Part shown: one piece after another, positions 33,101 through 40,857 of the stretch
Layout: each line of letters begins with the position of its first letter
How positions within the stretch are numbered: the stretch's first letter is position 1
Assembly (NCBI RefSeq): GCF_027580225.2
Contig: NC_073358.2
Location: 8,003,501-8,067,500 of the forward strand
Direction: 5' to 3'
Length of the DNA: 64,000 bases
From: Misgurnus anguillicaudatus
Taxonomy: Eukaryota > Chordata > Actinopteri > Cypriniformes > Cobitidae
Made by a program: the position numbers and the translations under genes
The notes under the pieces: generated by a model
What the model saw: only the letters and a program-made list of their open reading frames with translations
What the model was told of the DNA's origin: nothing
Databases searched by the model: none

Positions 33101-36100
33101 ACGACCATAAGCCTAATCAAGATTCAGACATCAGGTTTCACACAGGGTCCAATGTGTCATCTGACACTCCACAAGACCTCCGGTCGCACTCCGATGAAAG
33201 CCATCTCAAACCCAAGGACAGGGAGAACATAAAGATGAGAACTTTAGTCCACGGCACTGAAACTACAGCTCTTAATGTAAAAAACAATCAGAGATCTAAA
33301 AATGTTCTTTTATTAAATAACAACCATGACATATGCAATGAGGATTCGAAGTTGCAGTGGAAATCATCCGCTTCATACCATAAATCTGACAGAGACTGTA
33401 AATTCCCTGAAACGAGTACCGTTGCAGACGCTCCACTTATTGGAAGCTTGATTCTGAATACATTAAGTGCCGATACGAGAAATGCAGAGGACAGTCCATA
33501 CAAGATCGATGAAAAGGTATTTTCACATCACAGCGAATCGCTCACTTGCTCGGAGAAGAAGAAAGACCACCTCAAAGAGAAAAACACTGACACAAGTACG
33601 TTTTCGGTGGTCTATGCCGAAAAGTACACGGTGGTCCCAGAAGTTTCTCAGTTTGAGCTTGATTTTAACAATAAAGATGGCGATGGATGCAATTCAGGGC
33701 GAACGATTGCAGAGTCTCTCCTCTCAGAGATCCTCTCTCCTGTAGATGAGGTTTTGTCATATGGAAGTGCAGAACTTCCCTCCGTTAAAGGAGGAGCTGA
33801 ATCAGGACTTTACAGCTACAGTGGTCCACCTCACCCTGCCTTCGAGATCATTACATGGACCAGTGAGGAGGAACTTCCGGCTCCACCTGAATCTCCAGAA
33901 GATCTTTCTATTAACAGCGAGAACGTTCCTCCTCTTCCCGTGGACTTAAGAAGAAAAGAATCTCATAGACTCGGAAGTCTGAGGGACGAGGAAATTGCTA
34001 ATGGAGATCTCAGTACAAGCCTTCCTCCGAGCGTATGTGAGGACGATTGCTCGGAGTACACCAGTTCGCTTCCCGAAGATGTGAAACATGAAATCTCAGA
34101 TCCTTTGTCCTCCTTTCAGATTGGAGACAGAGTTCTTGTGTGTAACTCTAGACCTGGCGTACTGAAATATAAAGGCCTCACTGCATTTGCAGATGGATTT
34201 TGGGCAGGTGTGGCACTGGACACCCCTAATGGAAACCATAATGGCACCTTCAGGGGTGTGAAGTATTTCAGCTGTGATAAAAGCCACGGCGTCCTGGTCA
34301 GAGCAGAAGACGTCTCTCACATTCACAGAGAGCACGGTACTTATATAGAGACCGTGGTGGATGAAGATCCCTTTTCGGATGAGGAGCCACCTAGACACGA
34401 GCCAAAGAAGGACACGTCTTCATCAGCAGGTGCACAAGGAGGAGATACAAATATGAAAGATGATCCAAAGAGCACACATCAAAAAAAATCCCAGGAAGAC
34501 ATTTCAAATGGAGCTAAAAATCTTTTATATACCTCAAAAATAGCTTTACCAAAAGTAAGTTATGGACACATCAAGCACTCATTCTGGATTATCATATGTG
34601 ACCCAGTCTTTGAAAACCCAGCTAAAGTAAATTTTTGTTAGTTACTGTTTTCTACATTAAATCATCCTACATCATGTAAAGATCATTCTGTAAATCAAAA
34701 TATAACTTTGATATATTTAATATTGACTAAAAGATCATGTCAAAGATTGAAATCAAATTTTGATGCTCCTAAACTCAAAATTTAACCAGATTTCACAGAC
34801 AGGGTCACATTTCCAATGACATCATTAAACCATACCTGTATTTTACAGATTGACACTGAGCTTATTCATCATAATAAGGAAAACAGGCATCTTGTGGATG
34901 ATTCCGATCATTCGGTTACTCGATTGACAGATGAGTCGAGGGAAGATATAATCCGTTGTACTGAAGATATCAGAAGGAGACGGAGAAGGACAAAATCAAT
35001 GCATGATAATACACATATAAATACTGTAAGATTCCAAAACAGTCGTCTATGTTATCAAAATTAAGAAGATCAATTGGTAAAGCATTGCATTGGATGTGTA
35101 AAGATCACAGTGTTGAGTTCAAGGAAACAGACATAGAGATAAAAAATATAGCTTGAATGCACTTTAAGTCACTTTGGATTAAAGCATCAGCCAAATTCAT
35201 CATTGTTAATGTATACTTGTGTTAAAGGGCACCATTTTTACTAGATGTAATATGCAGTAAGTTTTCAGGTCAAAATGTCCCACAGATCATTTATTATAGC
35301 GTTTAATTATAATTATATATTATTAAATGCCCCTATTTTAGAGGAGCAAAAAAGCGCTGTTTTTATGTGTGTACCTTTAAACGCAAATGAGCTACAGCTC
35401 CTCACTCCCTTAACAACAATAAGTGCTTTTGGTTAAAATAAATATGATTTCTGTAAATACAGTCTGGGACAATAGTATATTTAGTGCTATCAAACACATT
35501 TAAAAAAGAATTTGGGTAAAATTAACCATTTAATCATTGGCCATGGGTGGGGCTTTATCAGTGTGATGTCACATTAACAAGAGAATCAAAACAGCATGCT
35601 TTAGTTTAATGGAGATCAGTGGCGGCCGGTGACTTCTTTTCCGAGGGCGCTCGATGCGAAGTTCGTCACATCATGTATGTAGCCCGTCATGTGTGTGTAA
35701 ATGCAAAAATATGTGTTCTGCGTGTCGAGTGATCCTATCACGTGTCTTGTCAAAATAAGTGCCTGCTGCAGACGCGTTGTATTTTGTGAACGTCTCTTTT
35801 ATCATAAACCCTTCAGACGTGTCTGCAGCAGGCACTTGTTTTGACAGGACACGTGGTGCATGGTCCACATGATGCAACAAACACTTTTTTTTATTTAAGC
35901 CCCTCGGATAAGCAGTCACGAGCCGTCACAGATGGAGGTTAAAAAAGAAGAAGAGGGTGATTTTTATAGGGTGATAATGTTTTCTTATTATTGTAATTAT
36001 TCTCTTTGATCAGCAGGATGCAAGAAAAAATGAGGATAGTTTTTTAACACCACGTCTTTTGGAGCAGTGGCATCAGGCCCCACCCGACATGCCACTGAAG

Positions 36101-39100
36101 ATAAAGGTGCAACCTCATGACGATCCTGTTGTGTACAGATTAGTGGATGCTGCGGTGGACATTCTATGTGGTCAAGCAAATGAAGAGGCACTCGACGGTT
36201 GTGAAACACCAAACTATCTGTTAGATGACAAAAGTTGCAAAGCTTATAGGCAGGTGAGTCAATCATTTATGGAGTGCATTTAATGTATATAACGGGGTTA
36301 TATACAAGCGAGGTATTATGCATGCTATGTGCCTGTGAAGTTTCAGGCCCATATATCTTATAGATCATTTATTATACAAAGGCCCATTTTTGGGTGTGTG
36401 TGTGTCTCTTTAAAAGCAAATTAGCTGCTGCTTCCCTCCCCGTTTACTTTTATATATACAATGTTTTATAGACCTTTTGCGTGTTTGCAAACAGAGATGA
36501 CGTTTTTTGTGGGCGGAGCCCAACTGGTGGCAGAAAGTGAATGCTTCTCAATAGCTGTGTGAAGTGTTTGTCACGGTTGGTATAAACCGGATTGTGGAAA
36601 ATAAAGAAGAACCCAATTGCAAAAGGATGTACAAAAATATAACTCTGATTTATTATAAATAAACTGAAACACCCACGAGGGGGTAAAACGGAAAGGAACA
36701 AAACAATGTGATGGAACACAAATGACTGGAACAGATAACGGGAACCATAACACTGGGAATTCACAACAACGCACGCACACCACACAGAGAACACAAGGGC
36801 ATTAAATAGACCGCACATCAATGGGGAACAGGTGAACATAATTAATCACGTCAGACACGAGTACATAAGGGAGTAGGGTGAAAGTGACAAGACACTGGGA
36901 ATACGTGTTACACAAACATGATGTGAAAACACACGTATTCCCACATAAAACAATGCTGCCCTGGTCCTGCCCTCTGGATAATAACCAAGGTCAGGCAAGA
37001 CCATGACAGCAACAGAACACTGGGAACACGTGTCACACAGATATGATGTGAACACACGTGTTCCCACGTACACACACTGCTGCCCTGACCTTGCCCACAG
37101 AACATAGACCTGAACCTATACTAAGGTCTGGCAAGATCACGACAGCAACAAGACACCGGGAACATGTGGAAGCCACACACAGAATGTGATCCCACATGTC
37201 CCCACACCGAACATGATACTGCCACGGTCCTGTCAGATGCACTCAGACCTACATCTAGCACGGATGTCCGACAGGACCGTGACAGTGTTTTAGCGTTAAA
37301 CTGTGATTTTTAAGGATCCGGTGTTCTGTAGAAGTCTGTTTCCCCTATATTTCTCTTAAGTGTAATGTTTCTTATAACGTTTTCACCAAGTTAAGTTTTT
37401 TTTTTGTTAAATAAATTAAAAGTTTAAATGGCTTGGCTACTAATTGTGTGCATGTATGTAATGTATATGTATTGTTCTTTATTGGTAAATCAATTATTTT
37501 TACAGTATGAATCACTGTATAAGAGCAATACTATCATGTATTGTGTATAATATCTAGGGCTGTCAATAGATTAAAAAAATTAATCTAGATTAATCGCATG
37601 ATTTCATGAGTTAACTGCGATTAATCGCAAATTAATCGCACATTTTTATCCATTCTAAATTTACCCTAATTTAACACTTTTCGGGTTTTTAATATTCTAA
37701 TCATATATACATATATAGATGCTTTATGCAAATGTATGTTAACAACAGCCTGTTTACATTTTAACAGAATCACCAGCCATTGTTTTGTATATGAATTTTC
37801 CTTTCAGAAGATTTTTCTTTCTCCATTTTTGTTTGCTGCTGCATCATTTGTGACATGTGCTGGCAAATTGAGTCGGAATTCGCAAATTAAAAAAAAATAT
37901 TTGTTCATATTTTGACATTCACTATTAAAACATAGAACAATGAATGATTTGTTTAAATATAACAAAATATGACAGAACTACACGTGTTTGAAGTTGAAAG
38001 AGTCAAATTACCACAAACATTTCCACATCCATACATTATATTACCACATCAATACCTTAAAATCACTGGTAAAACTAATAGATTTAGCACACACAAAGCA
38101 AAAACATCATCAATGTATGTTCAACTTTTTTTCCTTTTGTTTGATTGACATTGAGACAGACTGCTTAAAATCTAAGTGATCTAATATAATGTTACACATG
38201 AAATAGTTTTACCCAACAGTTAACCAAACATTTACTTAAAACATAACAAATTATAGAGCCTACCTGCGTGAATTCTTATCAAAACAGATATTTGTAAAAC
38301 TGTAATTTTGTGTAGATGTCTCTATATCCGGGTCGCGTGCACGCGCTTCAGATATCAGTCAGTCAGCGTGAGGGGATCGCTTTTGAGTCTTGTCGCTCTT
38401 AATAACTCTTTAACATTAATCAGGTACCGAACTTTATCTTTCTTAATGACTCTTTTAACATCAAGCAAGTCCTGCAGTCTATTTTCTAAGTCATGCATAA
38501 AAGCGAAACCAAAATGAATTGAGACGCATTTTTGTATTAGATTAAGCATTAGGAGGACGGTAACGTTACACCTCTCAGACGTATGATCATATCAGATGTC
38601 CAACGAGCATTTAGAGCATTGGATTTGGTAGACGATTTGCTTAATGTTCTTATTTCTATGAAAACCTTTTACTCATTTAGAGAGAGTCACATTTGTCTGC
38701 GTCTCTGTTCATTCAACTATGGGCTGGACCAAGGGTCAAACTGAAATTGCGCGTTGCGTTAATCTCCGTTAATAAAATTAGTGGCGTTAAAATGAATTTG
38801 CGTTAACGCGTTATTAACGCGTTAATTTTGACAGCCCTAATAATATCATTTATTAAATATTTCATCATTTCCTGTTTTCAATTTCTTCCTTATATTTTTA
38901 GCCTACGTGTTTGATCTAAAAGTATTATGTTTACATACAAATTAATTTGTATAGGCCTGTTTATATATTATTAACACTTTACATCGTGTGTGTGTGTGCT
39001 ATGTTTATATATTTATTAGTAAACATCATAATTTAGAACAAACAGGAAGAAGACATAGGCTAAGATAGAAGATAAAAAGAAGTAAAAAAAATACGAAAAC

Positions 39101-40700
39101 TTTTATAAATGGTAATATTATTGATATTATAAACTAATTCAAATCTTTAATCTTTCTAAATAAATGATAAACTTAACGTGATGAAAACGCTATAAGAAAC
39201 ACATAGAGGGATCAGACTTCGACAGAACACCAGATATCTTCTCTAATTATTTTCTATTCAAATTATTAAAAGATTTTCAGATGATTTCATCACTCCAGTC
39301 TGTCCGGTTGAGGGCTTTTATTGCAACCATAAACACCTACGTTTATCTTCAAATGGTGTCTTCGACGACGGTATACTATAAAAATTAAAGTAATCTATTT
39401 TGGCATTTTTATTCTGACACTCAACAGCACAACAAAACATTTTCTAATGAGTTATATTTATCGTTTCACTCGTGTCTCATTCATTTCCACTGTTTTTCTG
39501 CCACCACATGCGCGCGTGACGTAACTGTGACGTCGACTCGCAAAAGGTCTATACACCACAAGACAATTACCTTACTTCATTGTTCATAATGAGTGTGCGG
39601 TAATAAATTATTTAAAGTGCAGAAAACGCCAACAGCTTATCCCATGATACTGAGGTTTTACAAGGATTTAAAAAAAAAGGAGTGGCAAGATTCTTTATAG
39701 GATCTTATAAGATCTTGATAGGGTGGTTGTGTACACACACAGGCGACACACAATTATGTTCAACCAATATATACATTTACATTTCTTATATTACCTTTAA
39801 AATACCATTTATAAAATATGTTTATATTACCCTAATATAATTTAAATGACTGTGTGTAAACATAGAGGTATACAGATTTTTTTTATTGTTAATAGCATTG
39901 AAAACACTGATCTACCTAAATGTTTAGCTGATTGTAAGTTTAAAACAAATAAGAGCAGAAACACTATATAAATATTAATCTATTTGCTTTTTCTTTACAT
40001 TGTAGGTGATATTTCAGTTAACATCTGATGTACTTCAAGATATTTTGGGTGATCTTTTAGGGACAAAACAGTCTTACCACAACATATGCAATGAATCTGT
40101 GATCTCTGCACTGCCCTCATCTAACATTTCAATCACGTTGTTGAAGGTAAAACAAATTTTCAATCCAAATGAGCTTTATTGACATTAATGTATAGTACAA
40201 TGTTAAAATGTATAATGTTAAAATATTTTTTATAAATTACTTTGATGTAAAGAACATGCAAAACATATTTGTACATTTGCAGTGTATTAATTTAATGTTA
40301 TTTGCAGGCAGCAGTGAAGAAAGAGATACAGAAAACACTAAACTTAGAGCGAAATGAACAACACATGACAGAGATGCTCCAAAAACTATGTAAATATTGG
40401 TATGCCAAGAGAGACAGAGTGGACTATATACTGGTGTGTGTAAAGATACTGTATTGTTTATTATGCTTGTGAAACAATTAGTATTGATCTTCATCTAATA
40501 TTATGTAATATATAATAAAGCTGAAAACTGCTAGAATTTTTTTCTGTTTCCACTTCCAGATTCAGGAATTACACAATGACGAGAGAACTTGGCAAGACTA
40601 CACGGCTGACCAATATACTGTGAAAATGCGTCTGACTGAAGAGATTTTCAGCATTCTTTTGGATGACACAATAGTAACCTTAAATCATATGCATTATTAA
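15067..40700 (+). CDS. ccdc187: CEP350/CCDC187-family centrosomal protein (whole gene)
   Basis: Nineteen coding exons join in phase to 4818 nt, a deduced 1605 residues. Basic and Ser/Thr-rich N-terminal regions lead into charged helical segments (EVRECMRHQAVERKRKVLKMKKE near 320; LREEELRARQYSALFRLREKAL near 560) typical of CEP350. A CAP-Gly domain spans about 1187-1254 (FQIGDRVLV ... GFWAGVALD ... GNHNGTFRGVKYF); it has GNHNG where tubulin-binding CAP-Gly domains have GKNDG. The last 210 residues match the CEP350 C-terminal helical region. Expected role: centrosome and microtubule anchoring. At about half the 3117 residues of human CEP350, and with qsox next door, I favour the CCDC187-type paralog, but a short CEP350-like gene cannot be excluded. 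Family assignment is firm; the symbol is not. Confidence 0.8.
15195..15532 (+). CDS. ccdc187: CEP350-like exon 2
   Basis: The acceptor is CCATTTAG at 15194. The exon encodes a Ser/Pro-rich stretch containing ALHSIRLKIQQQKIWGE. Two donors are possible: AAG|GTCGGT (15532), preferred because its phase fits the next two exons, and CG|GTAATG (15536). Confidence 0.75.
15628..15735 (+). CDS. ccdc187: CEP350-like exon 3
   Basis: The exon lies between TTTTGGTAG and TTGG|GTAAGA, entering and leaving in phase 1. It encodes AKTAPSTGGVIRLTVQKHAV and a short basic tail. A second frame is also open, so the phase call rests on the neighbouring exons. Confidence 0.7.
15892..15975 (+). CDS. ccdc187: CEP350-like exon 4
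   Basis: The acceptor is TATATATAG and the donor AAAGG|GTAAGC, phase 1 to 1. The peptide ISAWKNVQGLVKQMLNSQ resembles the AWRNGQK-type segment I recall from CEP350. Confidence 0.75.
16087..16598 (+). CDS. ccdc187: CEP350-like exon 5
   Basis: A 512-base exon (acceptor GTCTTGGCAG, donor ATAAG|GTGTTA). It encodes a Ser-rich basic region followed by a strongly charged helix (ECMRHQAVERKRKVLKMKKE ... HEVFRKQREALHKANKEQ), the CEP350-like coiled segment. Confidence 0.85.
16696..16793 (+). CDS. ccdc187: CEP350-like exon 6
   Basis: The acceptor is TTTACACAG (CACAG, five bases further on, is an alternative). The donor is AGT|GTGAGT. It encodes HRRSSDEERCPRVPDAAEEQ and ends in phase 2. Confidence 0.7.
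17049..17380 (+). CDS. ccdc187: CEP350-like exon 7
   Basis: The acceptor is TTGAACCAG and the donor GTTG|GTATGT, phase 2 to 1. It contains RHRAEALKKTIAALDTRLDDE, very like the RYEALKKTIA helix of CEP350, followed by a Ser/Asp-rich linker. Confidence 0.85.
17468..17556 (+). CDS. ccdc187: CEP350-like exon 8
   Basis: The acceptor is TGTTTTGCAG and the donor AAG|GTGATG, phase 1 to 0. It encodes EREFKQQIYQTATAQEEQSE and an acidic Ser-rich end. Confidence 0.8.
17790..18102. mobile_element. foldback MITE, TTAAAGGG ... CCCTTTAA
   Basis: Two arms of about 145 bases are nearly perfect reverse complements around a short loop near 17945, so the whole unit can form one hairpin. Ends are TTAAAGGGATACTTCACCG and its complement, with TTAA at both edges, as in piggyBac-like insertions. 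It lies in an intron. Confidence 0.85.
18309..21181. mobile_element. hAT element with internal minisatellite
   Basis: Terminal inverted repeats TAGAGATGCACCGATA and TATCGGTGCATTTCTA bound 2873 bp. A perfect 8-bp target duplication, GAATAAAT, flanks it at 18301-18308 and 21182-21189. An 8-bp duplication and a TAGNG start are hAT hallmarks. No transposase is present. Most of the interior is a 36-bp tandem repeat; an AT-rich tail near 20810-21130 resembles ordinary element sequence. It sits in the intron between coding exons 8 and 9. Confidence 0.92.
18361..20810. repeat. 36-bp minisatellite
   Basis: Some 65-75 imperfect copies of a unit of about 36 bases. The core is ATTATTAGAAGTGATGTCTG followed by CCGATACTGATAGCCG-like sequence. 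Shorter units of about 30 bases lack the ACTGAT segment. Because 36 is divisible by three, long open frames occur on both strands, mainly minus; they are artefacts. The GCCGATA-type motif resembles the sequence next to the element's own ends. Confidence 0.93.
21416..21681. mobile_element. MITE, TGTGACCCTGGACCACAAAACC family
   Basis: The left end TGTGACCCTGGACCAC and the right end GTGGTCCAGGGTCA are complementary over about 16 bases. The interior has the motif ATATGGGTCAAAATTATC shared with copies at 24690, 32800 and 62540. It has no coding capacity. Confidence 0.85.
21856..22040 (+). CDS. ccdc187: CEP350-like exon 9
   Basis: The acceptor is GGGATTTGTAG and the donor ATAAG|GTAAGC. It encodes SQQFLREEELRARQYSALFR and on to a charged helix ending LEWLEHCIR, strongly CEP350-like. 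Phase 0 to 2. Confidence 0.85.
22767..22854 (+). CDS. ccdc187: CEP350-like exon 10
   Basis: The acceptor is TTATTCAG and the donor ACAG|GTGACT. It encodes HGAAPDDDFALAEHRRKQEA followed by VVHRFRQEQ, matching the KKQ-rich helix of the family. Phase 2 to 0. Confidence 0.8.
22995..24684. mobile_element. foldback element split by a hAT insertion
   Basis: The left arm (22995-23352) and right arm (24450-24684) are partly complementary and belong to the same family as 25799-26303: shared GCTTAGCATAGTCCATTGAA, GACCATTAGC and CTAGGGGAGCTGG motifs. The right end is CCCTTTAA. The inner 1.1 kb is a separate hAT element. Confidence 0.8.
23361..24449. mobile_element. non-autonomous hAT, TAGGGGTGGCACGGTTC ends
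   Basis: The inverted ends TAGGGGTGGCACGGTTCA and TGAACCGTGCCACCCCTA are perfect over 18 bases. An 8-bp duplication, ATAACTAC, flanks it (23353-23360, 24450-24457). It is 1089 bp with no credible transposase frame and is nested in the foldback element around it. Confidence 0.93.
24690..24990. mobile_element. fragment of the TGTGACCCTGG MITE
   Basis: Internal motifs (GCAATAGCCAACAATATATC, ATGGGTCAAAATTTTC, GGCCAAATATTGTCCT) match the element at 62470-63036. Neither terminus is preserved here. Confidence 0.7.
25082..25261 (+). CDS. ccdc187: CEP350-like exon 11
   Basis: The acceptor is TTGCTAACAG and the donor ACG|GTATAC, phase 0. It encodes AEIHHWRNIYRSGRQQRQLL and a basic continuation, a likely helical region. 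Confidence 0.82.
25320..25557. mobile_element. MITE, AGGGTTGCCA ... TGGCAACCCT
   Basis: Complementary ends are flanked by CATCAC on both sides. It is about 238 bp and non-coding. The duplication length (6, or 8 with mismatches) leaves the superfamily open, though hAT is likely. Confidence 0.7.
25799..26303. mobile_element. foldback MITE, TTAAAGGGACATTCC family
   Basis: Long complementary arms (TTTTCTAGCTCCCCTAGAG on the left; the reverse near 26250 on the right) are bounded by TTTAAAGGG and CCCTTTAA. It is a second, unbroken copy of the element at 22995-24684. Confidence 0.85.
26475..26875. mobile_element. hAT MITE, CAGTGGCGCTCGG ends
   Basis: The ends are CAGTGGCG and CGCCACTG, with an extended imperfect match. 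A perfect 8-bp duplication, CTTCCAAC, lies at 26467-26474 and 26876-26883. It is 401 bp; the overlapping open frames are shadows of its inverted symmetry. Confidence 0.92.
27126..27202 (+). CDS. ccdc187: CEP350-like exon 12 (GC donor)
   Basis: The acceptor is TATTTTGCAG. It encodes DEESVMQPGIMPDARGAYKA followed by SGEDG. The next exon needs an entry in phase 2. The only nearby site giving this is GGGAG|GCGAGT at 27202/27203, a GC-AG intron with otherwise good donor consensus. The nearby GT (CGA|GTGCGA) would leave phase 0. Confidence 0.68.
27203..28219. other. intron with GA-rich tract
   Basis: AGAGAGAG runs near 27490-27570 make this purine-rich on the plus strand. Open frames at 27584-27906 (minus) come from it. 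I found no exon or bounded element here. Confidence 0.45.
28220..28491 (+). CDS. ccdc187: CEP350-like exon 13
   Basis: The acceptor is TTTTCCTTCCAG and the donor AACG|GTGAGT, phase 2 to 1. It encodes LLSKAGLRRLLQSDEVWTLA and a Pro/Arg-rich stretch containing RLINPERKGACPPCQRD. Confidence 0.8.
28900..29130. mobile_element. fragment of TAACACTTTATTTGG repeat
   Basis: TAACACTTTATTTGGTAACA, GCTAACATGAACTAATAATA and GTTCATTGTTAGTTCATT are diagnostic pieces of a very common fish DNA repeat. Ends are incomplete. Confidence 0.65.
29340..29938. mobile_element. nested GC-rich MITE (GGCCGGGGTATAC)
   Basis: The ends TTAAGGCCGGGGTATAC and GTATACTTTCGGCTTTA are imperfect complements, flanked by GTGGAC on both sides. 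Subterminal CG-rich sequence (GCGCGCGCACGCG) stands out from the AT-rich host. It is non-coding. Confidence 0.7.
30430..30598. mobile_element. nested short MITE (CCAATTCACACTG)
   Basis: The inner ends CCAATTCACACTG and CAGTGTGAATTGG are complementary. A GAAGCTGCA repeat on each side looks like a 9-base direct duplication. Internal TCTGTTGGAGTCTGTTGGGT repeats are present. Confidence 0.65.
30955..31085. mobile_element. short palindromic MITE (GGAGGGCCGGTGACC)
   Basis: CCTGCAGAGTTTTGCTCCAA on the left and TTGGAGCTAAACTCTGC on the right form inverted arms. This is a familiar short fish repeat with no coding content. Confidence 0.7.
31511..31943. mobile_element. MITE, AGGGGGCGTGCACACCAAAGC ends
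   Basis: TAAGGGGGCGTGCACACCAA and its complement near 31925-31943 bound a 433-bp non-coding unit. TA at each edge may be the target duplication. A 79-codon open frame inside is a shadow. Confidence 0.75.
31981..32866. mobile_element. TGTGACCCTGG-family MITE split by a hAT
   Basis: A decayed left end (TGTGATCACAAAACCAGACA) and a right end (ACTGGTTTTGTGGTCGGGGG then TCACA) bracket the family's internal motifs. The hAT MITE at 32026-32513 interrupts it 45 bases in. Confidence 0.8.
32026..32513. mobile_element. hAT MITE, CAGTGTTGGGGAAAGTTAC ends
   Basis: A 488-bp element with ends CAGTGTTGGGG and CCCCAACACTG and internal AGTAATGCATTAC motifs. A perfect 8-bp duplication, TGAGTTAT, lies at 32018-32025 and 32514-32521. 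It belongs to a widespread fish family. Confidence 0.93.
32960..34554 (+). CDS. ccdc187: CEP350-like exon 14, with CAP-Gly domain
   Basis: The largest exon (1595 bases; acceptor GTGGCTTTCAG, donor CCAAAA|GTAAGT). A long, low-complexity, Ser/Asp/Lys-rich region precedes a CAP-Gly domain at nucleotides about 34114-34320: FQIGDRVLV, GVLKYKGLTAFADGFWAGVA, GNHNGTFRGVKYFSC and HGVLVRAEDVSHI. The Gly and aromatic residues of the fold are kept; the usual GKNDG groove motif reads GNHNG. CEP350 also carries a CAP-Gly domain before its C-terminal region. Phase 1 to 0. Confidence 0.93.
34849..35025 (+). CDS. ccdc187: CEP350-like exon 15
   Basis: The acceptor is GTATTTTACAG and the donor ACT|GTAAGA, phase 0. 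It encodes IDTELIHHNKENRHLVDDSD and ends in a basic run (RRRRRRTKSMH), possibly a microtubule- or nucleic-acid-contacting patch. Confidence 0.8.
35617..35931. mobile_element. hAT MITE, CAGTGGCGGCCGG ends
   Basis: The same family as 26475-26875. The right end has decayed. Imperfect duplication: ATGGAGAT (35609-35616) and ATGGAGGT (35932-35939). Confidence 0.75.
36017..36253 (+). CDS. ccdc187: CEP350-like exon 16 (tandem acceptor)
   Basis: A CAGCAG acceptor allows a start at 36014 or 36017, differing by one Gln and keeping the frame. The donor is GGCAG|GTGAGT. It encodes NEDSFLTPRLLEQWHQAPPD then VVYRLVDAAVDILCGQANEE, part of the CEP350 C-terminal region. Confidence 0.87.
36569..37284. mobile_element. 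TGTCACGG ... CCGTGACA element with hairpin repeats
   Basis: A 716-bp unit flanked by GTGTT on both sides (36564-36568, 37285-37289). The right half holds three tandem units of about 125-135 bases. Each has two inverted repeats, for example TGGGAATACGTGT with ACACGTATTCCCA (36896-36908 and 36931-36943). No coding frame. I cannot name the superfamily. Confidence 0.7.
36884..37284. repeat. three tandem units with co-varying hairpins
   Basis: Stem 1 arms: unit 1 at 36896-36908/36931-36943 and unit 2 at 37021-37033/37054-37066, both perfect over 13 pairs. Unit 3 is at 37158-37169/37192-37203 with 11 of 12 pairs. The stem sequences differ between units (ATACGT, ACACGT, ACATGT) but each pairs with itself. 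A second stem per unit includes a perfect 12-bp pair at 37223-37234/37270-37281. Confidence 0.8.
37555..38839. mobile_element. hAT, TAGGGCTGTCAAT ends
   Basis: A 1285-bp element with TAGGGCTGTCAA and TTGACAGCCCTA ends and TTAATCGC / GCGTTAA subterminal repeats. A perfect 8-bp duplication, ATAATATC, lies at 37547-37554 and 38840-38847. It has no transposase frame. Confidence 0.93.
40006..40146 (+). CDS. ccdc187: CEP350-like exon 17
   Basis: The acceptor is TTTACATTGTAG and the donor AAG|GTAAAA, phase 0. It encodes VIFQLTSDVLQDILGDLLGT and a helical continuation typical of the CEP350 C-terminus. Confidence 0.87.
40308..40433 (+). CDS. ccdc187: CEP350-like exon 18
   Basis: The acceptor is TTATTTGCAG and the donor CTG|GTGTGT, phase 0. 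It encodes AAVKKEIQKTLNLERNEQHM then LQKLCKYWYAKRDRVDYIL. Confidence 0.87.
40560..40700 (+). CDS. ccdc187: CEP350-like exon 19 (stop codon)
   Basis: The acceptor is GTTTCCACTTCCAG. It encodes IQELHNDERTWQDYTADQYT, KMRLTEEIFSILLDDTIVTL and a short end, stopping at TAA (40698-40700). The EIF..L..DT....N pattern matches what I recall of the last residues of CEP350. Confidence 0.9.
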   Translation: MQELHNDERTWQDYTADQYTVKMRLTEEIFSILLDDTIVTLNHMHY

Positions 40701-40851
40701 ACCTAAAAAGACAAAATCAAAAAACATTTTAATCAATTGTTTTTATTTCCTTTTTTGATGTCTTCAAATTCTTTATAGCAGTTTCAAGAAATAGGGTATC
40801 CACTTTTTTGATGTATTGTTGTTTTATAGAAGCATTAAGAAGCTAAAAGAC

Positions 40852-40857
40852 AATAAA
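40852..40857 (+). terminator. poly(A) signal of the CEP350-like gene
   Basis: The first AATAAA after the stop lies about 150 bases downstream. Further AATAAA-like hexamers (AAATAAAATA) follow within 40 bases, so the exact site is uncertain. Confidence 0.5.

Larger units (their letters stand above)
36467..39553. mobile_element. composite: outer inverted repeat with nested elements
   Basis: TATAGACCTTTTGCG at the left and CGCAAAAGGTCTATA at the right are complementary, and both neighbour TGACGT motifs. Between them lie a TG...CA element (36569-37284) and a hAT (37555-38839). Removing these leaves about 1.1 kb of outer element. Its own duplication is unclear. Confidence 0.65.
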
